From NCBI RefSeq assembly GCF_900112685.1, contig NZ_FOMS01000017.1, positions 1-64,000 on the forward strand: a DNA stretch of 64,000 nucleotides, in the 5' to 3' direction. Numbering within the stretch: the stretch's first letter is position 1; every line of letters begins with the position of its first letter. The DNA is from Roseivivax sediminis (GTDB taxonomy: Bacteria; Pseudomonadota; Alphaproteobacteria; Rhodobacterales; Rhodobacteraceae). This document shows, in pieces, positions 26,941 through 35,116 of the stretch. The translations under genes were made by a program, and so were the position numbers. The notes under the pieces were generated by a model. That model saw only the letters and a program-made list of their open reading frames with translations. It did no database searches and had not been told where the DNA came from.

Positions 26941-27788
26941 AGCCCCAGCGCCGTCCAGATCAGCGCGAAGGCGAGCGCCTGCGCCAGCCCGAAAGGTTCC
27001 CGGAAAACCAGCGTGGCGCAGAGGAACTGAAGCGTCGGATTCATGTACTGGATCAGCCCCAGCGTACCGAGCGCGACGCGCTGCGAGGCATGGCTGAAGA
27101 AGATCAGCGGCAGTGCGGTGAGCGGCCCCGAGAACAGCAGGAGCACCGTGGTTCCGGCATCCGATCCGAAGGCGCCGCCCTGCCCTGGGGCCGCGCCGGC
27201 ATGGACTAGCGCCAGCCAGACCAGCGCCAGCGGGCAGAGGATCAGCACTTCGGTCGTCACCGAGGTAATCGCGTCAGCCGCGATCCGCTTCTTGGCCACG
27301 CCGTACAGGCCGAACGTGATCGCGATCAGCAGAGAAACATACGGCACCTGCCCCTCCCGCCAGGCCAGCAACGCCACTGCCGCGCCGGCGAGCGCGACCG
27401 CCGCCGCCTCGACGCGCGAGAGTCTCTCACCGAAGAGCGCCACCCCCAGCAGCACGGCGACGAGCGGGAAGATGTAGTAGCCGAGGCTTGCCTCGGTCGC
27501 CCGGCCGATCCCGATGGAATAGATGAACAGGAACCAGTTGGCCGAGATCGCCAGCGCCGAGAAGGTCAGTGTCCGGCGTGCGCGGCGGTCGCGCAGCGTC
27601 GCATCGACCCGGCCGAGCCGCCCGCGCATCGCCAGAAGCCCGGTGAAAAACACTGCGGACCACAGCGTGCGATGCGCCAGCACCTCGAGCGGCGGGATAT
27701 GCGACAGCAGCTTGTAGTAGAGCGGCGAGAGTCCCCAGATGCTGCACGCCGCGATCATCGACAGAAGGCCGATCCGTCCCTGTGTCAT
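26862..27788 (-). CDS. rarD: RarD-type DMT superfamily permease
   Basis: 308 residues with ten hydrophobic helices in two EamA-like halves. RarD-specific features: GLLSMIAACSIWGLSPLYYK, EVLAHRTLWSAVF, NWFLFIYSIGIGRATEASLGYYI and GTLGLIQYMNPTLQFL. Substrate unsettled (chloramphenicol-sensitivity related in Pseudomonas). Its last 79 bp overlap the LOG gene on the other strand. Confidence 0.9.
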   Translation of the reverse strand: MTQGRIGLLSMIAACSIWGLSPLYYKLLSHIPPLEVLAHRTLWSAVFFTGLLAMRGRLGRVDATLRDRRARRTLTFSALAISANWFLFIYSIGIGRATEASLGYYIFPLVAVLLGVALFGERLSRVEAAAVALAGAAVALLAWREGQVPYVSLLIAITFGLYGVAKKRIAADAITSVTTEVLILCPLALVWLALVHAGAAPGQGGAFGSDAGTTVLLLFSGPLTALPLIFFSHASQRVALGTLGLIQYMNPTLQFLCATLVFREPFGLAQALAFALIWTALGLYSGARLSRDRASRRQSTSAATDPQA

Positions 27789-27844
27789 GCTGCCCCCTGT
27801 CGTTCGCCCCCGTTCTGCGCAGGCGGGGCCGGGATGACAAGGGG

Positions 27845-28279
27845 TCAGGCGATGCCTAACCGCTCGCCGGCGAGACAGCGGTCGAAGACCCGCGGCGGCA
27901 ATCGGCCGACCTTTTCGAAAATGGCCAGGAAATCGATGAATACCTCGGTTTCGACGATGCGCTTGCCGTCGAACCGGTTGAGGCAATGGCAACGCTCGGT
28001 CAGTCGAGTGCCGGTGCGCCGTTCGCGAAGAGTGATCGTGCCGGCATGGCTCACCCACGGCGGATCGGCCAGCGCGAGCCGGGTATCGAAGTGCAGGTGG
28101 TCGATCTGGGACCAGATCATGGAATGAAAGCTGCGGAAATCCGAGAGCCCGTTGACCTCGAGCGCCTGCACGCCGACAATCCGGATCTCAGGAGACAGGA
28201 ACCATTTCGCGGCGGCGCCGTCGCCCTGCTCCCACACCTGATAGATATAGTGCCGCGCCAGGCGTTCGAGTTCGTTCAT
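27845..28279 (-). CDS. NTF2/SnoaL-like protein of unknown function
   Basis: 144 residues from ATG 28279, with GGGGG upstream. The layout (N-terminal helices YIYQVWEQGDGAAAKWFLSPEIRIVG, then WVSHAGTITLRERRTGTRLTERCHCLNRFDGKRIVETEVFIDF) is the curved beta-sheet of the NTF2-like fold with a nuclear-transport-factor-type C-terminal strand. Could be a small-molecule isomerase/hydrolase or a binding subunit. It lies 56 bp upstream of rarD on the same strand. Confidence 0.7.
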   Translation of the reverse strand: MNELERLARHYIYQVWEQGDGAAAKWFLSPEIRIVGVQALEVNGLSDFRSFHSMIWSQIDHLHFDTRLALADPPWVSHAGTITLRERRTGTRLTERCHCLNRFDGKRIVETEVFIDFLAIFEKVGRLPPRVFDRCLAGERLGIA

Positions 28280-28380
28280 GTGCGCCCCCAACCTCTGACC
28301 GACACCTTTGTCGTGAAGACAAAGATGTCGTTACAATCAGAGCTTTATTGCCGCAATGGCGGGGGTGGCACTATTGCGCG

Positions 28381-28836
28381 TCAGGCGGTGTCGAATTGAT
28401 CGTGAAGCAGCGATTCAATCTGATCGACAGGGTGATTGGTGAGGTTCTTGTCGACCTCGGCCACGACGCGCCACTGCACTTCCTTGTGCAGCTTGTCACG
28501 CAGCGCCCCCAGCACCTGCGGCGCCGCGGCGATCACGATACGCTCGAATTTGTGCTTCTCGGCCTGGCGGAAAAGAATCCCGGCGAGATCGTCGGCAAAC
28601 CGTTCCTTGGCCAGCTCGTGCCAGTCAGTATCCTCCACGGCGGAGGTCTGCTGTCGTCCGGTATCTTGCATCCGGCCCGGCTTGTTGGCCGATTGCGCGA
28701 CGTCCTTGGGATTGGACTGTTCTTCCTCCCGCACCACAACCAGGTTGGGATTGTCCGCATCCGTTTCATTGCGCAGGAAAAGGGCTTTTTCGCTGTCGGC
28801 GACAAGTACCCACGTATCGCGACTGAGAACGCTCAT
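28381..28836 (-). CDS. Host-attachment family protein (AtsE-like)
   Basis: 151 residues with the family's WVLVADSEKALFLRNE start and the eRF1-like end FERIVIAAAPQVLGALRDKLHKEVQWRVVAEVDKNLTNHPVDQIE. Members are annotated as proteins required for attachment to host cells, from Agrobacterium AtsE work, but they are widespread in free-living alphaproteobacteria. The start overlaps the stop of the upstream small gene by one base (TAATG). Confidence 0.88.
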   Translation of the reverse strand: MSVLSRDTWVLVADSEKALFLRNETDADNPNLVVVREEEQSNPKDVAQSANKPGRMQDTGRQQTSAVEDTDWHELAKERFADDLAGILFRQAEKHKFERIVIAAAPQVLGALRDKLHKEVQWRVVAEVDKNLTNHPVDQIESLLHDQFDTA

Positions 28837-29066
28837 TACACGTCCTCCTTGTCGCCGGATTCGTCCGTGTCTCCAGCCAGCGGGCGCGTGCGCCCCGCAG
28901 AGCCTTCGTCGTAGCGCTTTTCCTCGTCGCGTGTGCCGACCTTGCGCTGCAGTTCGCCGCCGGCACGGTTGCCGTGATCGGGCGGTTCAGGCAGCTCTTC
29001 GGGCTTGACCCCGAGCACGTCCTCGGTTTCGCGATGTCCGTCCTGGGAGCGATGACGCTCGGCCAT
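28836..29066 (-). CDS. Small hydrophilic protein, unknown
   Basis: 76 residues, extremely charged (many Glu, Asp, Arg, Lys) with no hydrophobic core, probably disordered. Start at 29066 chosen over an upstream alternative because GGAGGC lies just before it. Co-transcribed with the host-attachment gene through a one-base overlap. Rhodobacteraceae often carry such a small gene in this position, but I do not recognise a named family. Confidence 0.6.
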   Translation of the reverse strand: MAERHRSQDGHRETEDVLGVKPEELPEPPDHGNRAGGELQRKVGTRDEEKRYDEGSAGRTRPLAGDTDESGDKEDV

Positions 29067-29208
29067 GGGAGCCTCCGTTCTTCGTATTTCCGTCACAAGA
29101 AGAATGCGCAAAGGCGTTCGGGCGTTCCGGGCGGGATGTCATTAATCAATCGGGCCGCTTGGGGGTGGACTCCGACCGCGACTGCGCGCGGCGGTGGCCC
29201 GTGCGGGG

Positions 29209-29262
29209 GCGAGGGGCCAGCCCCTCGCGCTCCCCGGAGTATTTCGAGCCCAAAGAAGCAGG
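29209..29262 (+). repeat. Rhodobacterales-type intergenic repeat, copy B
   Basis: GCGAGGGGC (29209-29217) and GCCCCTCGC (29220-29228) form a hairpin, followed by GCTCCCCGGAGTATTTCGAG and CCCAAAGAAGCAG. The first 36 bases match copy A nearly base for base. Lies between sodB and the small-protein gene. Confidence 0.72.
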
Positions 29263-29290
29263 GAGCCGTGTGGACGGAGAGGCGCGCACG

Positions 29291-29320
29291 AAAAGACCCC
29301 GCGCAGCGCAGCGCGGGGTC
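29291..29320 (-). terminator. Rho-independent terminator of sodB
   Basis: Read on the reverse strand: GACCCCGCGC (29320-29311), a six-base loop, GCGCGGGGTC (29304-29295), then TTTT (29294-29291). Perfect 10-bp GC-rich stem 37 bp past the sodB stop. Confidence 0.9.
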
Positions 29321-29356
29321 CTTGGTCCTTCGGTCCTGTCTGTGACGGTGCGGCGA

Positions 29357-29965
29357 TCAGGCCTTGGAGAGGCGCTCCGCCACGTTTTCCCAGTTCACCA
29401 GGTTGTCCAGGAAGTTCTGCAGGTAGGCCGGGCGCTTGTTGCGGAAATCGATGTAGTAGGAGTGTTCCCACACGTCGACGCCGAGCAGCGTGGTCTGGTT
29501 GAAGCACAGCGGGTTCACGCCGTTCTCGGTCTTGGTGACCTTGAGCCCGCCGTCGGTGTCCTTCACGAGCCAGGCCCAGCCCGAGCCGAACTGACCGGCG
29601 CCGGCGGCGGAGAACTCTTCCTTGAACTTGTCGACCGAGCCGAAGCTCTCGGTCAGCGCGCTCTCGAGCTCACCGGGCATGCCGACATTGTCGGGGGTCA
29701 TCATTTCCCAGAACTGGTTGTGATTCCAGTACTGCGAGGCGTTGTTGAAGATCCCGGACTGTGCCACGGCGTTCGGGTCGTAGGTGCCCTTGATGATCTC
29801 TTCGGCGGGCTTGCCTTCCCACTCCGTTCCGGCGATCGCCTTGTTGCCGTTGTCGACATAGGCCTTGTGGTGGATGTCGTGGTGGAACTCTAGCGTCTCG
29901 CGCGACATGCCCTTGGGGGCGAGCGCGTCGTGGGCGTAAGGAAGATCGGGCAATTCGAAAGCCAT
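29357..29965 (-). CDS. sodB: Superoxide dismutase, Fe/Mn family
   Basis: 202 residues. Dismutates superoxide to H2O2 and O2 in the cytoplasm. Metal ligands visible: H28 in LEFHHDIHH, the second His in NNASQYWNHNQFWE, and Asp/His in DVWEHSYYIDF. The Gln-containing AAGAGQFGSGWAWLV segment is of the Fe-type (Gln from the N-terminal domain is absent). Monocistronic with its own terminator. Confidence 0.95.
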   Translation of the reverse strand: MAFELPDLPYAHDALAPKGMSRETLEFHHDIHHKAYVDNGNKAIAGTEWEGKPAEEIIKGTYDPNAVAQSGIFNNASQYWNHNQFWEMMTPDNVGMPGELESALTESFGSVDKFKEEFSAAGAGQFGSGWAWLVKDTDGGLKVTKTENGVNPLCFNQTTLLGVDVWEHSYYIDFRNKRPAYLQNFLDNLVNWENVAERLSKA

Positions 29966-30072
29966 GTCAGACCTCTTGAAGTTGGAGAAAATTCGAACGG
30001 CTGACGCTTAGGTGATCCGGCAGACCCGCGCCGTCAAGGCGAGATCTCACGCCGCCGTCAGCTGTCGTGAGT

Positions 30073-30474
30073 TCAACGCGTCTCCTTGCGGCACGTTCCC
30101 TGCCCCGTGAACCGATTGGAAAACCCCGCCGGCGTGGCCGAAATCGTCATCCGGCCCGAGCCCTTCAGATAGGTCGCGCGATAGATGAAGGCGGAGATGC
30201 GATGGCGTCCGTCCGAGGCGGTGAGTTTCCAGGCGAAGGTGATGCGTCTGGCATTGTCCGCGGCGATGTTCGCGGTCATCGGCCGGCCGTTGAAGTGCAG
30301 GATCACCGGATCGGAGACCACGGCGGTGTCCGCCCCGTCCTCGTAACCGACGAACAGGATTTCGGGAATCCAGTTGCCGTTGCCGTGCTGGCTGAGGGCA
30401 CAGACCAGCGTTTCCGTGGCCGCCGCGGGCGCGGCGAGCAGGAGAAGCGGCAGGGCGAGAAGGCGGGCTCTCAT
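30073..30474 (-). CDS. Small exported protein, unknown function
   Basis: 133 residues. Signal peptide MRARLLALPLLLLAAPAAA then ETLVCALSQHGNGNW. Two cysteines (in LVCAL and QGTCRK) could form a disulfide in the periplasm. The body is beta-rich with VSDPVILHFNGRPM and RRITFAWKLTASDGRHRIS. No family recognised. Confidence 0.7.
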   Translation of the reverse strand: MRARLLALPLLLLAAPAAATETLVCALSQHGNGNWIPEILFVGYEDGADTAVVSDPVILHFNGRPMTANIAADNARRITFAWKLTASDGRHRISAFIYRATYLKGSGRMTISATPAGFSNRFTGQGTCRKETR

Positions 30475-30577
30475 GGCGGCTCCGTTCGGGCGCGTCGCGT
30501 CGGGGGACTATCGACGTGCCCGTCCGGGGCCGCAACCCTCGCGGGACGGTTGCCGCAGGGGAAAGCGGAGAGCTGTC

Positions 30578-31144
30578 CTAAAAGTGACCGACCGCGGCGG
30601 CCGGCCGGGCGGCGTGGCACAGGAGCGAAAAGACATAATCGGCCACCGAGCGGAAGCAGATCACCCGCATCGCCCCGTCCTCGGCCAGCCAGATCGCGCC
30701 GGAGACCTGCGCCAGCCGCGTGCGGCGGATCGTGCCCGGCGGGAAGGCGTCTGGGCGCAGGTCGGCGGGCGTGAGCTTGGCCAGCGTCTCGCGCAGCGCC
30801 GCCTCCTCCCCGCTCAATTCGAACATCGCGCGGGCGTCGGAGACGTTGGCCACCAGCGCGTGGTCCTCGGCGGTCGCCGCGGTCAGCGTCGCGGCGATCT
30901 CCTCGGCCTCGTCGTAGGCGCAGAACAGCATCAGCTCGTCCGGGGACATCCAGGCGAGCGCCCTGCCCCCGTCCTCCACGATCCCGAGCGTGTCGGGGAT
31001 GCTGAGGCCGGTGGCATCGGCGACCGGCTCGCCGATCGCCGCGATGTCGCCGCGCAGGGTGACCATGCCGGTCAGGCCGGCGCATTCGACGCTGACGCGG
31101 CCGTCCTGACGGGCGCGGGCGAGCGGCGGGGTCGCGTCAAACAT
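30578..31144 (-). CDS. soxG: Sarcosine oxidase gamma subunit
   Basis: 188 residues with the SoxG features DLRPDAFPPGTIRRTRLAQVSGAIW and a C-terminal FRSVADYVFSLLCHAA. SoxG is a small structural subunit contacting the folate-binding part of SoxA. It starts inside the last 8 bp of soxA, the usual soxBDAG order. Confidence 0.9.
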   Translation of the reverse strand: MFDATPPLARARQDGRVSVECAGLTGMVTLRGDIAAIGEPVADATGLSIPDTLGIVEDGGRALAWMSPDELMLFCAYDEAEEIAATLTAATAEDHALVANVSDARAMFELSGEEAALRETLAKLTPADLRPDAFPPGTIRRTRLAQVSGAIWLAEDGAMRVICFRSVADYVFSLLCHAARPAAAVGHF

Positions 31145-34124
31145 TCTGCTTCTCTCCTTCGGGGTCGAAGAACATGGTGGAGACGATGCGGGCGCGCACC
31201 GGCTCGCCGCCGATGCGGTTGAACGCGACCTCCTGGCCCATCCGGTCGGGGCCGTTGTGCACGAGGCCGAAGGCGATGCCGCGCTTCAGCGTGGGCGAGT
31301 AATAGGTGGAGGTCACGCGCCCCTCTGTGGCGCGCTGGCCGTTGGCATTCCTGCCCTCGCCGATGGCGTAGGAGCCCTCGGGCAGGACCGAACCGTCGAG
31401 CGTTTCGAGGCCAACGAGCTTCCAGCGGTCGGGCGAGGCCATGAAGGACCGCGCCTGCGCGCGCTTGCCGATGTAATCCTCTTTTTTCTTGGAGATTGCC
31501 CAGTCGAGGCCGAGATCCTGCGGGATCACCGTCCCGTCGGTTTCGTCCCCGATCATGATGAAGCCCTTCTCGGCCCGCATGACGTGCAAAGCCTCGGTTC
31601 CGTAAGGGGTTACGCCGAACTCTTCACCCGCCTCCAGAAGCTTGTCCCAAAGCGCGCGGCCGCGGTTCGCGGGCACCGCGATCTCGTAGGAGAGCTCCCC
31701 GGAGAAGGAGATGCGGAAGACGCGCGCGGGAATGTCGGCCAGCGTGCCATCGGTCCAGCGCATGAACGGCAGCGCCTCTTTCGACACGTCTATGCCGCCG
31801 AGCTTCTCAAGCACCTTCCGGGAATTGGGGCCGACCACGGCGATCTGGGCATATTGCTCCGTCACGTTCGCCGTCCAGACCTGCCAGTCCCACCATTCGG
31901 TCTGCAGCCAGTCCTCCATATGGGCATGAATGCTGTCGGCGCCGCCGGTGGTGGTGTGGACGAGGAAGGTCTGATCGTCGATCCGGGCGACGACGCCGTC
32001 GTCCATCAGGAACCCGTTCTCGGAGCACATCAGTCCATAGCGGCAGAAGCCCGGTTTCAGCGAGGACATCATGTTGGTGTAGAGCATGTCCATGAAGCGG
32101 CCCGCGTCCGGGCCCTTCACCAGGATCTTGCCGAGCGTCGAGGCATCGAGCAGGCCGAGGCTCGACCGCGTCTGGTCGATCTCGCGGATCACCGCGTCAT
32201 GCTTGCTCTCGCCCGGACGGGTGAAGCAGTACGGGCGGCGCCAATGGCCGACCGGTTCCCACTGGGCGCCGTTGGCCTCGTGCCAGTCGTGCAGCGGCGT
32301 CTTGCGGATCGGCTGGAACAGCGCGCCCCGCGCCTCGCCCGCGATCGCGGCAAGCGAGATCGGCGTATAGGGCGGACGGAACGTGGTGGTACCAACGGCC
32401 GGGATGTCTTCGCCCAAGGATTGAGAAAGGATTGCCAGTCCGTTGATGTTGCTCAGTTTCCCCTGATCGGTCGCCATGCCGAGCGTGGTATAGCGCTTGG
32501 TGTGCTCGACGCTCTCGTAACCTTCCTGCGCGGCGAGCATGACGTCGGAGACCTTCACGTCGTTCTGGAAATCGAGCCAGGCCTTGCGGCGCAGCGCCGG
32601 CTTGGCGTTCTCGGGCATGACCCAGACGGGGCGCATCGGCGCCTCGTCGCGGGGTGCGGCCGTCGGGGCACCCTCGCCCGCGCCGCCAGCGCTCCAGGCG
32701 TCGGACAGCGCTTCGGCGAGGCCGAGCTGTCCGTTCGCAGCGCCGGCGGCAAAGACGACGGGGCTCGCGTCGTGGGTGTTGGGCGCGCGTTTCGGATCGG
32801 GCTGGAAGAACGCCTCCTCGGCGTTCCAGGTCAGCTTGCCGCCGGCATGGGACCACAGGTGCACGACCGGCGACCAGCCGCCGGACATCGCGACCGCGTC
32901 GCAGGGGATCGTGTCGAGCACGGTGCCCTCGCCCGCCTGCGCGCAGATGGCGACGCCGGTGACGTGCTTGCGCCCCTTCACCTTGGCGATGCCGCGCCCG
33001 GTCAGGATGCGGATGCCGCGGCTGCGCGCGGCCTCGGCCAGCGTTCCGCCCCCTTCGGCCCGAGCATCGAGGATCGCGGGCACTTCGAGCCCGGCATCGT
33101 GCAGCGCCAGCGCGGTGCGGTAGGCGTCGTCGTTGTTGGTGACCACGACGGTGCGTTTGCCGGGCGCCACGGCGTAATTCACCACGTAATCGCGCACGGC
33201 CGCCGCCAGCATCACGCCCGGCAGATCGTTGCCGGCAAAGGACAGCGGCCGTTCGATGGCGCCGGTGGCAGTGACGATCTTCTGCGCACGGATGCGCCAG
33301 AGGCGATGGCGCGGCGCCTCGCCGCCGGGTGCGTGGTCGGCAATTCGCTCATAGGCGAGCGCGTAGCCGTGATCGTAGACGCCGGAGCCCATCACGCGAG
33401 TGCGGATCCGGACATTATCCATGCCTTCAAGCGTTTGCAGCGTGGCGTTCACCCAGGTCTCGGCCGGAACGCCGTCGATCTCGCCGCCGTCGACGACGGC
33501 GCGGCCGCCCCAATGCGGCGTCTGTTCGATCAAGAGCACCTGCGCGCCGGTGGCCGCCGCCGACTTCGCCGCGGCAAGGCCCGCCACGCCGCCGCCGATC
33601 ACCAGGACGTCGGTGTGGATGTGGAAATGCTCGTAGCTGTCGGGATCGCGCGCCTCGGCCGCCGGCGCCTCGCCGAGACCGGCGGATTTGCGGATGAAGG
33701 GCTCGTAGACATGCTTCCACAGCGGGCGCGGATGCATGAACATCTTGTAGTAGAACCCCGCCGGAAGAAAGCGCGACAGCGCCGTGTTGACCGCGCCGAC
33801 ATCGAAATCGAGCGACGGCCAGTGGTTCTGCGACGTGGTGGACGCATCCTCGAAAAGCTCGGTCGTGGTGGCGCGCTGGTTCGGCTCGAACCGGTCGCCC
33901 TTGCCGAGGCCGAGAAGCGCGTTCGGCTCTTCCGCGCCGGAGGCGACGATGCCGCGCGGGCGGTGGTACTTGAAGCTGCGGCCCACCAGCGTGCGCCCGT
34001 TGGCCAGTAGCGCCGAGGCGAGCGTGTCCCCGGCGTGGCCGCGCAGATAGGTGCCGTTGAAGGTGAAGCGGACGGAGGTCGAGCGGTCGATCAGGCGGCC
34101 GCCCGTGGCGAGGCGATGGCTCAT
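31137..34124 (-). CDS. soxA: Sarcosine oxidase alpha subunit
   Basis: 995 residues, close to the family's about 1000. Domains in order: [2Fe-2S]-ferredoxin-like N-terminus (FTFNGTYLRGHAGDTLASALLANG), NAD(+)-binding Rossmann site (VLVIGGGVAGLAAAKSA), and a C-terminal aminomethyltransferase (GcvT-like) half with tetrahydrofolate binding (LGLLDASTLGKILVKGPDAGR onward). The enzyme oxidises sarcosine to glycine, with formaldehyde passed to tetrahydrofolate and H2O2 produced. Part of soxBDAG. Confidence 0.96.
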   Translation of the reverse strand: MSHRLATGGRLIDRSTSVRFTFNGTYLRGHAGDTLASALLANGRTLVGRSFKYHRPRGIVASGAEEPNALLGLGKGDRFEPNQRATTTELFEDASTTSQNHWPSLDFDVGAVNTALSRFLPAGFYYKMFMHPRPLWKHVYEPFIRKSAGLGEAPAAEARDPDSYEHFHIHTDVLVIGGGVAGLAAAKSAAATGAQVLLIEQTPHWGGRAVVDGGEIDGVPAETWVNATLQTLEGMDNVRIRTRVMGSGVYDHGYALAYERIADHAPGGEAPRHRLWRIRAQKIVTATGAIERPLSFAGNDLPGVMLAAAVRDYVVNYAVAPGKRTVVVTNNDDAYRTALALHDAGLEVPAILDARAEGGGTLAEAARSRGIRILTGRGIAKVKGRKHVTGVAICAQAGEGTVLDTIPCDAVAMSGGWSPVVHLWSHAGGKLTWNAEEAFFQPDPKRAPNTHDASPVVFAAGAANGQLGLAEALSDAWSAGGAGEGAPTAAPRDEAPMRPVWVMPENAKPALRRKAWLDFQNDVKVSDVMLAAQEGYESVEHTKRYTTLGMATDQGKLSNINGLAILSQSLGEDIPAVGTTTFRPPYTPISLAAIAGEARGALFQPIRKTPLHDWHEANGAQWEPVGHWRRPYCFTRPGESKHDAVIREIDQTRSSLGLLDASTLGKILVKGPDAGRFMDMLYTNMMSSLKPGFCRYGLMCSENGFLMDDGVVARIDDQTFLVHTTTGGADSIHAHMEDWLQTEWWDWQVWTANVTEQYAQIAVVGPNSRKVLEKLGGIDVSKEALPFMRWTDGTLADIPARVFRISFSGELSYEIAVPANRGRALWDKLLEAGEEFGVTPYGTEALHVMRAEKGFIMIGDETDGTVIPQDLGLDWAISKKKEDYIGKRAQARSFMASPDRWKLVGLETLDGSVLPEGSYAIGEGRNANGQRATEGRVTSTYYSPTLKRGIAFGLVHNGPDRMGQEVAFNRIGGEPVRARIVSTMFFDPEGEKQNV

Positions 34125-34152
34125 GCTGCGGAACCCTTGCGCTGGTGGCGAC

Positions 34153-34192
34153 GGAGGAAGCCTCCGGCGGGAGTATTTGGGACGAGAAGAAG
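34153..34192 (+). repeat. Rhodobacterales-type intergenic repeat, copy C
   Basis: GGAGGAAGCCTCC hairpin (34153-34165) followed by GGCGGGAGTATTTGGGACGA and GAAGAAG. The GGAGTATTT and AAGAAG parts match copy B. Lies in the 82-bp gap between soxA and soxD. Confidence 0.65.
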
Positions 34193-34206
34193 ACGCGGGC
34201 GCGGCA

Positions 34207-34512
34207 TCAGGCGGATCTTGCGCCGAGGGCGTTAAGAATTTCCGAAGGCGGCTCGGAGACCTGGGCGGGATAGGTGCCGATGACCTCCATGGTCATGGTG
34301 TCGCGGGCGGCGTGGAACCACTTGCCGCAGCCGTGGACATGGCGCCAGCGCTCCACGTGCACGCCGCGCGGGTTGCGGCGCAGGAAGAGGTAGCTTTCGA
34401 ACTCGTCGTCGGAACTGCCGGGCCCGTGGCGCACGAGGTGACCCTCGCCGCCGGGGTGAAGCTCGGTCTCGTCCGCGGCGACGCCGCAATAGGGACAGGA
34501 GAGGATCAGCAT
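34207..34512 (-). CDS. soxD: Sarcosine oxidase delta subunit
   Basis: 101 residues. Zinc-binding small subunit: CPYCG near the N-terminus, RWRHVHGCGKWFHAARDT with the C/H ligands, and the family's FLRRNPRGVHVERW block. Upstream of soxA as usual, but separated from soxB by a small membrane-protein gene and a terminator. Confidence 0.94.
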   Translation of the reverse strand: MLILSCPYCGVAADETELHPGGEGHLVRHGPGSSDDEFESYLFLRRNPRGVHVERWRHVHGCGKWFHAARDTMTMEVIGTYPAQVSEPPSEILNALGARSA

Positions 34513-34533
34513 TGGGTCGGTCCCTTCCGCACG

Positions 34534-34569
34534 AAAAGACCCCGGCCGCGCCCTCGGGCGGCCGGGGTC
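34534..34569 (-). terminator. Terminator after the low-complexity membrane protein
   Basis: Reverse strand: GACCCCGGCCGC (34569-34558), an 8-base loop, GCGGCCGGGGTC (34549-34538), then TTTT (34537-34534). A perfect 12-bp stem sitting between the interposed small gene and soxD. Confidence 0.87.
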
Positions 34570-34608
34570 GGAATGAAGGATGCGGCGCCCGTGTCGCGGG
34601 CGCGGATG

Positions 34609-35004
34609 TCAGTTTTCGGTTTCTGCCGTGGCGCCGGCCTCGGCTTCGGCGCCGCCGCCCGATGCGCTGTCACTCGCGGTGCTGCCGCCACCGCCGGAGC
34701 CGCCTTCGGCTTCGGCCGCCGCCCCGGCGCTGTCGCCGCCGCTGCCAGCTTCGCCTTCGGCCGCCGCGGTGCCGCCTTCGCCGCCTTCTCCGCCCTCCAC
34801 GGAGATCGAGACGTCGTCGCCGGAGGCGTTGCCGCCGGTGTCGGGCGCGCCGCCGCCCCAGAACACGAAGGCGAGGATGCCGACGGCAACGACGAGGCCG
34901 CCGACGATGAAGGACAGCGCGCCCATGCCGCCGGAGCCTTTGCGCTCCACATGCGTCTCGCGCGTGTGCTGGGTGTGCGTGGAATTGGTGTTGGGATCGG
35001 ACAT
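34609..35004 (-). CDS. Low-complexity single-helix membrane protein inside the sox operon
   Basis: 131 residues: a polar N-terminus (MSDPNTNSTHTQHTRETHVE), one transmembrane helix (GALSFIVGGLVVAVGILAFVFW) and about 75 residues of Gly/Ala/Ser/Glu repeats. No enzyme family recognised. It lies between soxB and soxD and is closed by its own strong terminator, so it is not an expected sox subunit. GGAGG-type ribosome site (AGGTTTCC complement) is near 35010. Small acidic proteins of this kind are seen in Rhodobacteraceae but the role is unknown. Confidence 0.72.
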   Translation of the reverse strand: MSDPNTNSTHTQHTRETHVERKGSGGMGALSFIVGGLVVAVGILAFVFWGGGAPDTGGNASGDDVSISVEGGEGGEGGTAAAEGEAGSGGDSAGAAAEAEGGSGGGGSTASDSASGGGAEAEAGATAETEN

Positions 35005-35116
35005 GGGGAAACCTCCGCGATCGAATGTGTCGCGGAGACAACGGCCCGGAGCCGCGGGGATGTTCCCGCGGCGCGGGCCCGTGGGCGGAGTTCCGCCATG
35101 GCGAACGCGGTCCGCA

